Shown one piece after another: positions 1-5,680 of a DNA stretch of 9,045 bases. The notes under the pieces were generated by a model, which saw only the letters and a list, made by a program, of their open reading frames with translations, was not told the DNA's origin and did not search any database. Both the position numbers and the translations under genes were made by a program. How positions within the stretch are numbered: position 1 is the first letter of the stretch; every line of letters begins with the position of its first letter. Origin of the DNA: Eubacteriales bacterium (GTDB lineage Bacteria; Bacillota; Clostridia; JAQUNY01); the NCBI GenBank assembly GCA_028717405.1, contig JAQUNY010000057.1:1-9045 (forward strand), written 5' to 3'.

Positions 1-2634
1 GTCGATTTTGTTGATGGCAACTATAATTGAAACATTCGCAGCTTTTGCATGGTTAATGGCTTCTACTGTCTGCGGCATAACTCCGTCATCTGCGGCGACA
101 ACCAGGATCGCAATGTCAGTCACCTGTGCTCCTCTTGCCCTCATGGCTGTAAATGCCTCGTGTCCGGGTGTATCCAGGAATGTTATTTTTCTGTCATTGA
201 TCATAACTGTATAAGCCCCTATGTGCTGGGTAATTCCTCCGGCCTCGCTGTCTATGACATTGGAGTGCCGGATGGCATCAAGCAGCGAGGTCTTCCCATG
301 GTCTACATGCCCCATGACTACAACGACCGGCGGCCTTTGTACAAGCTCAGTCTCAGTATCTTCAACATCGTCAAACAGTATGTCTTCCTCTTTTATTTCG
401 ACCTGCTTTTCAGCCTTTATGCCGAATTCGTCAGCTATTATCGCTGCTGTCTCATAATCGATTTCCTGATTAAGTGTTGCAATGGTCCCCATCAGCAGCA
501 GCTTTTTTATAACATCTGCAGATGTCTTCTTAAGTGTTTCGGCAAGGTCCTTTACGGTTATTATTGAAGGTATCAGCACATGGGTCAGTACCGCCCTCGG
601 CGGTATGATCTTTTTGGGTTTTTCGGGTCTGCGGCTTCTCAGCGTCTTTTTGGCTTTCAAATTGTCATCGTTGTAAAACTCGTTTAAAACAAAGTCTTCA
701 GAAAGGACTTCAGATACGCCTTTTTTCTCAGCCAGATTCATTTTTTTCGGATCAAATCTGACTTCCCTTCCGACAGTCTGTGCCTTGGCCGTTTCTTTAC
801 GGAAATCTTTCTTTTCATCTTTTTCTGTGTTCCTGGGCTGATACTCACGCCTTGTTTCACCGCGCTGGCTTCCGGCTGCCGTTATTCTTTCCGTTTCGCT
901 CAGCTCCGGCTTCGGGATAGTTATCCTGTCGCCCTGATCTCTGCCGAATCCGGGCCTTGGTCTTTCTGCTCCGCCTGTTCTCGGACGCCCGCTCCCGGCA
1001 GTCATCCCTCCCTGCTGTTGCTGTTGTTGTGAATAAGGCCTTCCGCGGCGGTCGTCACTTCTGCCGTCTCTTGCTGCTCCGGGCCTTGATTCACTCTGCC
1101 CGCGGCTGCCGTAACCGGGAGCGCCGCTGTATGGTCTGACGCTGCTGCTGCTTCCTCCGGACGTGCTTCTGCCTGTCCCCGCATCACGCCCATAAGAAGA
1201 TTCCCTTGGCATGTGGGGTCTTTCGCCTCCTGCAGGCGGGTATCTCCTATCTGCCGGCCTGCCGAAAACAGTTCCGGCCTGCGGAGCGCCGGAGACTTGT
1301 GGAGCGCCCTGCATTCTTCCTGCATGTGATGACGGTGTGCCGGCTCCTGTGGGTACGGCAGGTTTCCTTATAACTGTGTTTGTCGGCCTTCCCGTACCTG
1401 ATGGGCTTGCAGCTACGGCTTCAGGTTTTGTTCGAGTTCCTGGTTCAGTCTTCGTTTCAGGCTTTGTTTCGGTTTTTGCTTCTGTTCCTGTCACGGTAAT
1501 TGTTTCAGGCTTCGTCTCCGCCTTTGTTTCAGGTTTTGTCTCCACCTTTGTTTCGGTTTTTATTTCTGGCTTTATTTCGGACTTTATTTCAGGTTTTGCC
1601 TCGGCTTTTACAGCTGTCTTTACACCTGTCTTTGCCTTTGCTCCTGCTTCAGCCTTTACTTCTGCCTTAACATCATTTGTTACACCGGTCATGGAGCCGG
1701 CGGCCTTTACAGCAGTTCCGGTATCATTGCCGATATCAGGAGCCACCCCTGCAACTGTCGCTTTAGCTGCCACTGCAGATGTGCCTTTGAGCACTCCTGC
1801 AGCTGCTGTTTTGGCTGCTTCTGCAGCCGTTACTGCTTTGGTTGCTTCTGCTTCTGCAGCTTGTGTTTTAGCTGCTTCTGCAGCTGCAGCTGTTGCGGTC
1901 ACAGCAGTTTTAGCCTCGGTAATCCTTGCAGATACCTCCTGTGGCTTCCCTGCAGGCTGCCTTCCCACCGTCCCGGCAGCTGGAGCGCGGCCTGCCCTGC
2001 CTGTTCCTTCACGTAATGCCGCACCGGGGATGCCTTCTGTCTTAGGCTGCCTTCCAGCTTCGGCAGAATAAGATTCAATAATACTCTTGTAATCGTTTTT
2101 ATCAACTCTTGTAAACCCGGGTCTCAGCCCGGAATTATTATCAGATCTGACAAGATAGGGCGATCTGTCTGAGATGCCGCGGCCTCCCGAAGCTTTTCTG
2201 TTTGCTTCAGACCTGTTCTTTGCGCCATACTTTCCATTATATTTGTCTGTATAACTATCACGCTTTTTAGTTTCCGAATCAAGAAATACTTCGGTTTTTC
2301 TCCGAATTATTCTGGGAGCGCTGCTTATTGTGCTTTTTGACGTTTGCTGCTGCGCCGGGGTTGCAGTTACCGGAGATTTGCCGGCAGCAGGTGTTGCCAC
2401 AGATGCCTCCTTAGGCTTTGCTTCTTCTTTTTCCCGGGGCAGTTCAACGGCTTTTTCCCCCTCACTCGCGGTAACCGCAATACCAATGTGCTTATATAAA
2501 GCCTTTAGCTCATCATCTTCAAGAAAACTCATATGGTTCTTGACAACAATGTCTATTTCCTTAAGCTTCTCCATCAGTCTTTTACTTGTTGTATTAAGGT
2601 CCTTTGCCAGTTCATATATCCTGGTTTTTGTCAT
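1..2634 (-). CDS. infB: Translation initiation factor IF-2 (3' end outside window)
   Basis: IF2 is the GTPase that brings fMet-tRNA to the 30S subunit and promotes subunit joining. The frame is open from the ATG at 2634 to base 1, giving 878 codons; the C-terminal part is outside the window. Residues 1-52 form an IF2_N domain (begins TKTRIYELAKDLN). About 53-640 are low complexity: Ala-rich 233-300, Lys/Glu/Thr/Pro-rich 322-405, Gly/Arg-rich 458-570 with six Gln at 536-541. A second IF2_N-type domain lies at about 686-742. The GTPase domain follows: P-loop GHVDHGKT at 775-782, switch region GGITQH, G3 DTPGHEAF, and G4 NKID as the last codons of the window. The N-terminus is far longer than in Bacillus (P-loop near residue 225 there, from memory), so the whole protein would be about 1,270 residues. 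The start is supported by a GGGGGTG ribosome site 8 nt upstream and by the canonical N-terminal sequence. It overlaps the end of ylxQ by 23 nt. Confidence 0.97.
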   Translation of the reverse strand, partial: MTKTRIYELAKDLNTTSKRLMEKLKEIDIVVKNHMSFLEDDELKALYKHIGIAVTASEGEKAVELPREKEEAKPKEASVATPAAGKSPVTATPAQQQTSKSTISSAPRIIRRKTEVFLDSETKKRDSYTDKYNGKYGAKNRSEANRKASGGRGISDRSPYLVRSDNNSGLRPGFTRVDKNDYKSIIESYSAEAGRQPKTEGIPGAALREGTGRAGRAPAAGTVGRQPAGKPQEVSARITEAKTAVTATAAAAEAAKTQAAEAEATKAVTAAEAAKTAAAGVLKGTSAVAAKATVAGVAPDIGNDTGTAVKAAGSMTGVTNDVKAEVKAEAGAKAKTGVKTAVKAEAKPEIKSEIKPEIKTETKVETKPETKAETKPETITVTGTEAKTETKPETKTEPGTRTKPEAVAASPSGTGRPTNTVIRKPAVPTGAGTPSSHAGRMQGAPQVSGAPQAGTVFGRPADRRYPPAGGERPHMPRESSYGRDAGTGRSTSGGSSSSVRPYSGAPGYGSRGQSESRPGAARDGRSDDRRGRPYSQQQQQQGGMTAGSGRPRTGGAERPRPGFGRDQGDRITIPKPELSETERITAAGSQRGETRREYQPRNTEKDEKKDFRKETAKAQTVGREVRFDPKKMNLAEKKGVSEVLSEDFVLNEFYNDDNLKAKKTLRSRRPEKPKKIIPPRAVLTHVLIPSIITVKDLAETLKKTSADVIKKLLLMGTIATLNQEIDYETAAIIADEFGIKAEKQVEIKEEDILFDDVEDTETELVQRPPVVVVMGHVDHGKTSLLDAIRHSNVIDSEAGGITQHIGAYTVMINDRKITFLDTPGHEAFTAMRARGAQVTDIAILVVAADDGVMPQTVEAINHAKAANVSIIVAINKID
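1501..1596 (-). repeat. 12-bp tandem repeat in infB encoding K-x-E-[T/I] tetrapeptides
   Basis: Eight consecutive 12-bp units lie in frame within infB. They encode IF2 residues 347-378 as the tetrapeptides KPEI, KSEI, KPEI, KTET, KVET, KPET, KAET and KPET. Further isolated units (KTET, KPET, KTEP, KPEA) continue to about residue 405. The units differ at wobble positions and at the second residue, so the array is old or diverged rather than a fresh expansion. The encoded segment is highly charged and probably an extended or helical linker between the first IF2_N domain and the GTPase core. Confidence 0.9.
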
Positions 2635-2980
2635 TAACTGCACCCCCGCGATTTCCGGTCAAACCTGCTTCATGTGCCGGATTTATCATTTCATTGATCC
2701 TGCCTGCAAAACTTCCGTCAGTTACCGCTATTACTGTCGTTTGGTTTTTTCCCACATACCTCCCGATTTCTTCCTTCGTGCCATACGACACAGTTGGTAT
2801 CTCATTATCGTAACAGGCACGGATAAATTTTGTGCGAGTACCTTCGGATGCATCCGTCGCCAGCAGTACCAGTTTTGCCTTCATCTTCAAAATAGAATCA
2901 AGGCAAGCTCTTTCGCCTTCTCTGAGTTTTCCCGCTTTTTTTGCCAGTCCGATAAATTTCAGTACGTTTTCTTTAATCAC
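2612..2980 (-). CDS. ylxQ: YlxQ-type L7Ae-family RNA-binding protein
   Basis: This is a small protein (122 aa) of the L7Ae/L30e/S12e/Gadd45 fold, whose members bind kink-turn RNAs; the cellular role of YlxQ is not well defined. The N-terminus MIKENVLKFIGLAKKAGKL is typical: a helix with the LAKKAGK motif, followed by a Lys-rich strand ending in LVLLATDAS (about residues 37-45) and the later motif IPTVSYGTKEEIGRYVGK. The start is GTG at 2980, overlapping the TAG stop of rnpM by one base (TAGTG), with AGGAG 5 nt upstream; this arrangement favours translational coupling. The last 20 or so residues are hydrophilic and extend beyond the roughly 100-aa length of the B. subtilis protein; they include the stretch that overlaps infB. 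The position between ylxR and infB is conserved in Bacillota and supports the call. Confidence 0.93.
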   Translation of the reverse strand: MIKENVLKFIGLAKKAGKLREGERACLDSILKMKAKLVLLATDASEGTRTKFIRACYDNEIPTVSYGTKEEIGRYVGKNQTTVIAVTDGSFAGRINEMINPAHEAGLTGNRGGAVNDKNQDI

Positions 2981-3303
2981 TATATCTCCTGTTTATTAAC
3001 TCCTTTATCAGCCTGCTCATTCTTTTGATCCGGCGGTGTGCACGCACGGAAGAGCTCTTCGAGTCCGGCAGCTATATCCTGCATATTGGCAGCGCCGAAT
3101 TCTTTTTCAATTCTCTTTGCCTTAAGGGCTCTGGCAAGGCATTCACGATCCGGGCACAAATAAGCGCCCCTGCCCGGAGATTTCCCTTTAAGGTCGATCT
3201 CCACCGCCCCGTCTTTATTCCTGACTATCCTGACAAGGTCCTTCTTCGGCTTCATATTTCTGCAGCCGATACACATTCTGAGAGGTACCCTTTTACTTTT
3301 CAA
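2980..3303 (-). CDS. rnpM: YlxR/RnpM family RNA-binding protein
   Basis: This is a YlxR-family (DUF448) protein of about 107 aa. In B. subtilis the homologue, renamed RnpM, binds RNase P RNA and modulates the enzyme. The family signature is visible: VPLRMCIGCR with its Cys-x2-Cys pair near the N-terminus, the basic segment KPKKDLVRIVR, then PGRGAYLCP with another Cys, followed by a helical region. The C-terminal tail (about residues 88-107) is hydrophilic and poorly conserved. I place the start at TTG 3303, because GGGAG lies 9 nt upstream and the resulting N-terminus MKSKRVPLRMC matches the family's usual short lead-in. The ATG at 3312 adds three residues (MSR) but abuts the ribosome site with no spacing. 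With the TTG start the gene overlaps the nusA stop by 11 nt. It ends in TAG, one base of which is shared with the GTG of ylxQ. Confidence 0.92.
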   Translation of the reverse strand: MKSKRVPLRMCIGCRNMKPKKDLVRIVRNKDGAVEIDLKGKSPGRGAYLCPDRECLARALKAKRIEKEFGAANMQDIAAGLEELFRACTPPDQKNEQADKGVNKQEI

Positions 3304-4528
3304 TCTGCTCATCTCCCGATAATTCAGGCAAAACTTCATTTTTATCATCTGCCGGAGCTTCGTCCCCTCCCTGCCCTGAGCCTTCCTCATCAGGCGTCAC
3401 AGGAGCATTTTGTAAGGGGCCGGTGTATTCATCTTCTTCATCTTCGTCATACGAGTAGTTGCTGTCGAAATTAAGCAGATGCTGCTCAATAGCTGCCCTT
3501 AGCTGAGATTCGCTTTTTATGTCGATCTTCCATCCCGTGAGTTTTGCCGCAAGTCTGGCGTTCTGCCCCTCCTTGCCTATTGCCAGCGAAAGCTGAAAGT
3601 CCGGCACCGTGACTCTTGCCGTCTTAAGCTCATCATCTATGCTGACCTGTATGACCTTTGCAGGGCTGAGACTCGCCGAGACCAGCTCCTGTACATTACT
3701 GCTCCATCTGATGATGTCTATCTTCTCGCCTCTGAGTTCATCCACTACAGTCTGCACCCGGGTCCCCTTCTGTCCAACACATGCGCCAACGGGATCTACA
3801 TTGCTGTCTCTGGAAAACACGGCTATTTTTGTCCTTGAGCCTGCCTCTCTGGCAATATTCTTGATTTCTACCGTACCGTCATGTATTTCCGGCACTTCCA
3901 GCTCAAAAAGCCTTTTAACAAGGCCGGGATGGGTCCTGGAAACAACTATTTGCGGCCCTTTGGGCGTCTTTTTAACTTCAAGGACATACATTTTTATTCT
4001 TTCATTAAATTTGAAGGTCTCACCTGGCACCTGTTCAGAATAGAGAAGAACAGCCTCCGTGCGTCCAAGGTCCACAATAATATTGTTCCTCTCGACTCTT
4101 TGTATGACTCCGGTTATGATCTCGCCCTCTTTATTAAGGAACTCGTCAAATATTATATCCCTTTCAGCTTCTCTTATCCGTTGTACAATCACCTGTTTTG
4201 CGGTCTGTGCCGCAATCCTCCCGAACTTCCTGGGAGTTGCTTCTATTTCGAATATATCATCAACAGCATAGCTTTCATCTTTTTTCTGCGCCTCTTCAAG
4301 AGATATCTCTGTCAGTTCGTCATTGACCTCGCTGACCACCTTTTTTAACATAAAAACACTTATTTCTCCGGTTGTCCTGTCGAGATCGACTCTGATGTCC
4401 TGTGTTGCCCCGAAATTTTTTCTGTATGCAGACACAAGCGCAGCTTCTATAGCCTCGATTATTATTTCCTTGTCAAGTCCTTTTTCTCTTTCAAGCTGCT
4501 CCAGTGCAAATATCATTTCAGCGCTCAT
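3293..4528 (-). CDS. nusA: Transcription termination/antitermination protein NusA
   Basis: NusA binds RNA polymerase and nascent RNA, and modulates pausing, intrinsic termination and rRNA antitermination. The protein has 411 aa. Residues 1-130 are the polymerase-binding N-terminal domain (MSAEMIFALEQLEREKG; EAIEAALVSAYRKNFG). The S1 domain runs from GEIITG at 135 to SRTH at 200. KH1 contains VDPVGACVGQKG (about 244-255) and KH2 contains AIGKEGQNARLAAKL (316-330). After KH2 there is a tail of about 54 residues that begins with a strongly acidic stretch (DEDEEDE at 361-367) and is rich in Asp, Glu, Gly and Pro. The total is longer than the roughly 371 aa of B. subtilis NusA, mostly because of this tail. 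A GGAGGGAG sequence ends 11 nt before the ATG, a somewhat long spacing. It lies 38 nt downstream of rimP and overlaps the start of rnpM. Confidence 0.98.
   Translation of the reverse strand: MSAEMIFALEQLEREKGLDKEIIIEAIEAALVSAYRKNFGATQDIRVDLDRTTGEISVFMLKKVVSEVNDELTEISLEEAQKKDESYAVDDIFEIEATPRKFGRIAAQTAKQVIVQRIREAERDIIFDEFLNKEGEIITGVIQRVERNNIIVDLGRTEAVLLYSEQVPGETFKFNERIKMYVLEVKKTPKGPQIVVSRTHPGLVKRLFELEVPEIHDGTVEIKNIAREAGSRTKIAVFSRDSNVDPVGACVGQKGTRVQTVVDELRGEKIDIIRWSSNVQELVSASLSPAKVIQVSIDDELKTARVTVPDFQLSLAIGKEGQNARLAAKLTGWKIDIKSESQLRAAIEQHLLNFDSNYSYDEDEEDEYTGPLQNAPVTPDEEGSGQGGDEAPADDKNEVLPELSGDEQIEK
3313..3317 (-). promoter_or_regulatory. rnpM ribosome binding site that favours the TTG start
   Basis: GGGAG lies immediately before ATG 3312 (no spacing) but 9 nt before TTG 3303. 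Normal spacing therefore favours the TTG as the initiation codon. The site lies inside the 3' end of nusA. Confidence 0.6.
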
Positions 4529-4566
4529 TTTTGTTGATGCTCCCTCCGCATTGTTATCAAATCTGT

Positions 4567-5106
4567 TTATCCGAAACTGATGATCCTCTTTACAGTTTCA
4601 AAATCATCTATGTTAAAAATACCTATTTTTTCTTCTTTTTCCTTGTTGGCGGCCTTTCCCGCGGGTTTTGTGTCAAGTATGATACCTATGCCGCCATCTG
4701 TGTGGCCGGCCAGTTCCCCGGTATACTCGGTCCTTCCGTCATATGGCTCCTTTAAAACTACTTCTACTTTCTGTCCTTTATACCTTTCAAAATCCCTTGC
4801 GGTTTTGAGCGGCCTGTCTATCCCGGGTGAAGAGACTTCAAAAATATAATTCCGGTCGATTAATCCGGTATTTTCAATCATGTTGTCAAGGGCTTCGCTT
4901 ATGATGCTGCAGTCGTCTATGGTTATCCCGCCCGTCTTGTCGGCAAGTATCCTGAGATAGTGTTCGCCGTCTTCGATGACATATTCAGTGGCGATATAAT
5001 CAAATCCAAGGTTCTCAACCACGGGTGACGCTATTTCTGCAACTGTGGCTATTATTCTCGCATCCGGTATTCCGGCGTCTGGCACTTCGGCAGATTTTTT
5101 TTTCAA
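4567..5106 (-). CDS. rimP: Ribosome maturation factor RimP
   Basis: RimP assists late assembly of the 30S subunit. The protein has 179 aa from the TTG start at 5106. The N-terminal alpha/beta domain covers about residues 17-100 (EIASPVVENLGFDYI; GITIDDC at 60-66) and ends with the family hallmark FEVSSPGIDRPLK (89-101). A C-terminal SH3-like domain follows (GQKVEVVLKEPYDG, then EKIGIFNIDDFETVKRII). A Lys/Ala-rich insert (about residues 150-162) interrupts the last strands. An upstream in-frame ATG at 5154 would add 16 residues, but it has no ribosome site, and the strong AAAGGAGG would fall inside the coding region. The TTG start sits 7 nt after that site and gives an N-terminus (MKKKSAE) of normal type. 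It is the first gene of the operon downstream of the promoters at 5306-5350, and nusA follows after 38 nt. Confidence 0.95.
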   Translation of the reverse strand: MKKKSAEVPDAGIPDARIIATVAEIASPVVENLGFDYIATEYVIEDGEHYLRILADKTGGITIDDCSIISEALDNMIENTGLIDRNYIFEVSSPGIDRPLKTARDFERYKGQKVEVVLKEPYDGRTEYTGELAGHTDGGIGIILDTKPAGKAANKEKEEKIGIFNIDDFETVKRIISFG

Positions 5107-5113
5107 AAGTGCT

Positions 5114-5121
5114 CCTCCTTT
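5114..5121 (-). promoter_or_regulatory. Strong ribosome binding site of rimP
   Basis: AAAGGAGG is a near-perfect match to the anti-Shine-Dalgarno sequence and ends 7 nt before TTG 5106. It decides the rimP start in favour of TTG over ATG 5154. Confidence 0.85.
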
Positions 5122-5242
5122 ACTCCCGTACAAGTAACAGTCAGTCAGTGACATCAGCGGTAAAAAGCTGTGGCATCTCTGATGGAAACGCTTTCATTCA
5201 CTGTCCGGGTTATTTGCAGTGAGAAAATTTCCGGTTACAATA

Positions 5243-5271
5243 TGAAAGAGTGGGAGCGACCCACTCTTTCA
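5243..5271 (-). promoter_or_regulatory. Perfect 12-bp hairpin in the rimP leader
   Basis: TGAAAGAGTGGG and CCCACTCTTTCA are perfectly complementary around a 5-nt loop (TCGCT on the minus strand). Neither side has a T tract, so it does not look like an intrinsic terminator. It begins about 28 nt after the predicted transcription start near 5299 and ends about 137 nt before the rimP start codon, within a leader of about 190 nt. The rest of the leader (5107-5242) shows only weak pairings, such as TCACTG at 5198-5203 with CAGTGA at 5217-5222. It could stabilise the mRNA, bind a regulatory protein, or be a copy of a dispersed repeat. The sequence shows no more than a stable stem-loop. Confidence 0.75.
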
Positions 5272-5305
5272 ATGCAAAAAATGAATATCCTCTTTCGCCT
5301 AAGAC

Positions 5306-5335
5306 ATTATACCACGATGGCATCATAAAAATCAA
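5306..5335 (-). promoter_or_regulatory. Sigma-A-type promoter P1 for the rimP-nusA-infB operon
   Basis: The minus strand carries TTGATT (5330-5335), an 18-bp spacer, and a consensus TATAAT (5306-5311) preceded by TGG, which forms an extended -10 element. The predicted start is an A or G at 5300-5299, giving a leader of about 193 nt to rimP TTG 5106. Confidence 0.75.
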
Positions 5336-5350
5336 CTGTAATTTTTTCAA
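5322..5350 (-). promoter_or_regulatory. Second, overlapping sigma-A-type promoter P2
   Basis: TTGAAA (5345-5350), a 17-bp spacer and TATGAT (5322-5327) form a second promoter-like pair shifted 16 bp upstream of P1. Its predicted start would fall near 5315, inside the P1 spacer. The -10 is weaker than that of P1. The region is A/T-rich, so a chance match is possible. Confidence 0.45.
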
Positions 5351-5428
5351 GCCCGTGTATGCAAAGCACTTCGGGTTTTTCGTCAGGTTTTTTGTTCTTC
5401 CGGTGTCAGTCTTAAGAACACAAACGGG

Positions 5429-5674
5429 CAAGACAGGGGCAAGACAGGGGACGGTTCTGGAACAAGACAGGGGACGGTTCTGTGTCTTACCAGGACATAG
5501 AACCGTCCCCTGTCTAACTGTGTCTTGTTGCCCAGTCTTGCCTTGTTGAACCCTGTAACTTGAGACATAGAACCGTCCCCTGTCTTACCCTGTCTTACAC
5601 CTTGTCCCCCACCTTGTCTCCCTTCCCGTCTCCCTCAGGACACAGAACCGTCCCCTGTCTTGCCCCCTGTCTTG
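5429..5674. repeat. 246-bp cassette bounded by ~31-bp inverted repeats with five copies of a 17-bp core
   Basis: The left end (5429-5459) and the reverse complement of the right end (5643-5674) are identical except for one extra G. Each is a partial unit (CAAGACAGGGG) followed by a full unit ending in ACGGTTCTG. The 17-bp core AGACAGGGGACGGTTCT occurs five times without a mismatch: plus orientation at 5442-5458 and 5465-5481, and inverted at 5499-5515, 5569-5585 and 5644-5660. The interior contains degenerate fragments of the same word (TGTCTTA, CTTGTC). No convincing gene lies inside it; the frames across it are repeat-derived. No target-site duplication is visible at the ends. The right end lies 6 bp past the polC stop codon. 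It resembles a non-autonomous mobile repeat (a MITE, or a REP/REPIN-like palindromic repeat array), but no transposase is present to show which. Confidence 0.85.
5465..5515 (-). other. Long hairpin formed by two head-to-head core repeats
   Basis: Within the cassette, 5465-5486 and 5494-5515 pair over 22 bp with a single mismatch (a wobble or A-C pair, depending on strand) around a 7-nt loop. In the polC transcript this would be a very stable stem-loop. It is not followed by a U tract, so it is not a canonical intrinsic terminator, though it could block 3' exonucleases and so define the polC mRNA end. Confidence 0.7.
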
Positions 5675-5680
5675 TTTGAA

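Noticed and set aside
1002..1325. 107-codon minus-strand frame within infB
   Set aside because: Shifted frame of the Gly/Arg-rich infB segment; composition is a by-product of the GC-rich codons there.
1211..2071. 286-codon plus-strand frame, hydrophobic and Phe/Val/Ser-rich
   Set aside because: It is exactly antisense to the repetitive K/E/T/A-rich part of infB. The apparent FVSGF repeats are the complement of the KPET codons, and the infB frame is supported by domains on both sides.
2330..3028. 232-codon plus-strand frame
   Set aside because: Antisense to the start of infB, all of ylxQ and the end of rnpM, all of which have clear family motifs; the plus-strand protein matches nothing I recognise.
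5104..5154. Extended rimP starting at ATG 5154
   Set aside because: It lacks a ribosome site, and the strong AAAGGAGG would lie inside the gene; TTG 5106 with 7-nt spacing is preferred.
5141..5197. 18-codon leader ORF upstream of rimP (MKAFPSEMPQLFTADVTD)
   Set aside because: It lies in the leader, but its upstream region has no good ribosome site and the peptide has no run of a single amino acid to suggest attenuation. Comparative data would be needed to revive it.
5350..5380. Terminator-like stem with a T run on the plus strand (CCCG...CGGG then TTTTT)
   Set aside because: The stem is only about 4-6 bp with a large loop, and there is no plus-strand gene upstream that it would terminate.
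5210..5431. 73-codon minus-strand frame in the polC-rimP gap
   Set aside because: It runs through the promoter -10/-35 boxes, the leader hairpin and the gap sequence, and shows no recognisable domain.
5429..5674. CRISPR array in the polC-rimP gap
   Set aside because: Repeats occur in both orientations with unequal and repeat-like spacers, and no cas gene is present; the structure is an inverted-repeat cassette.
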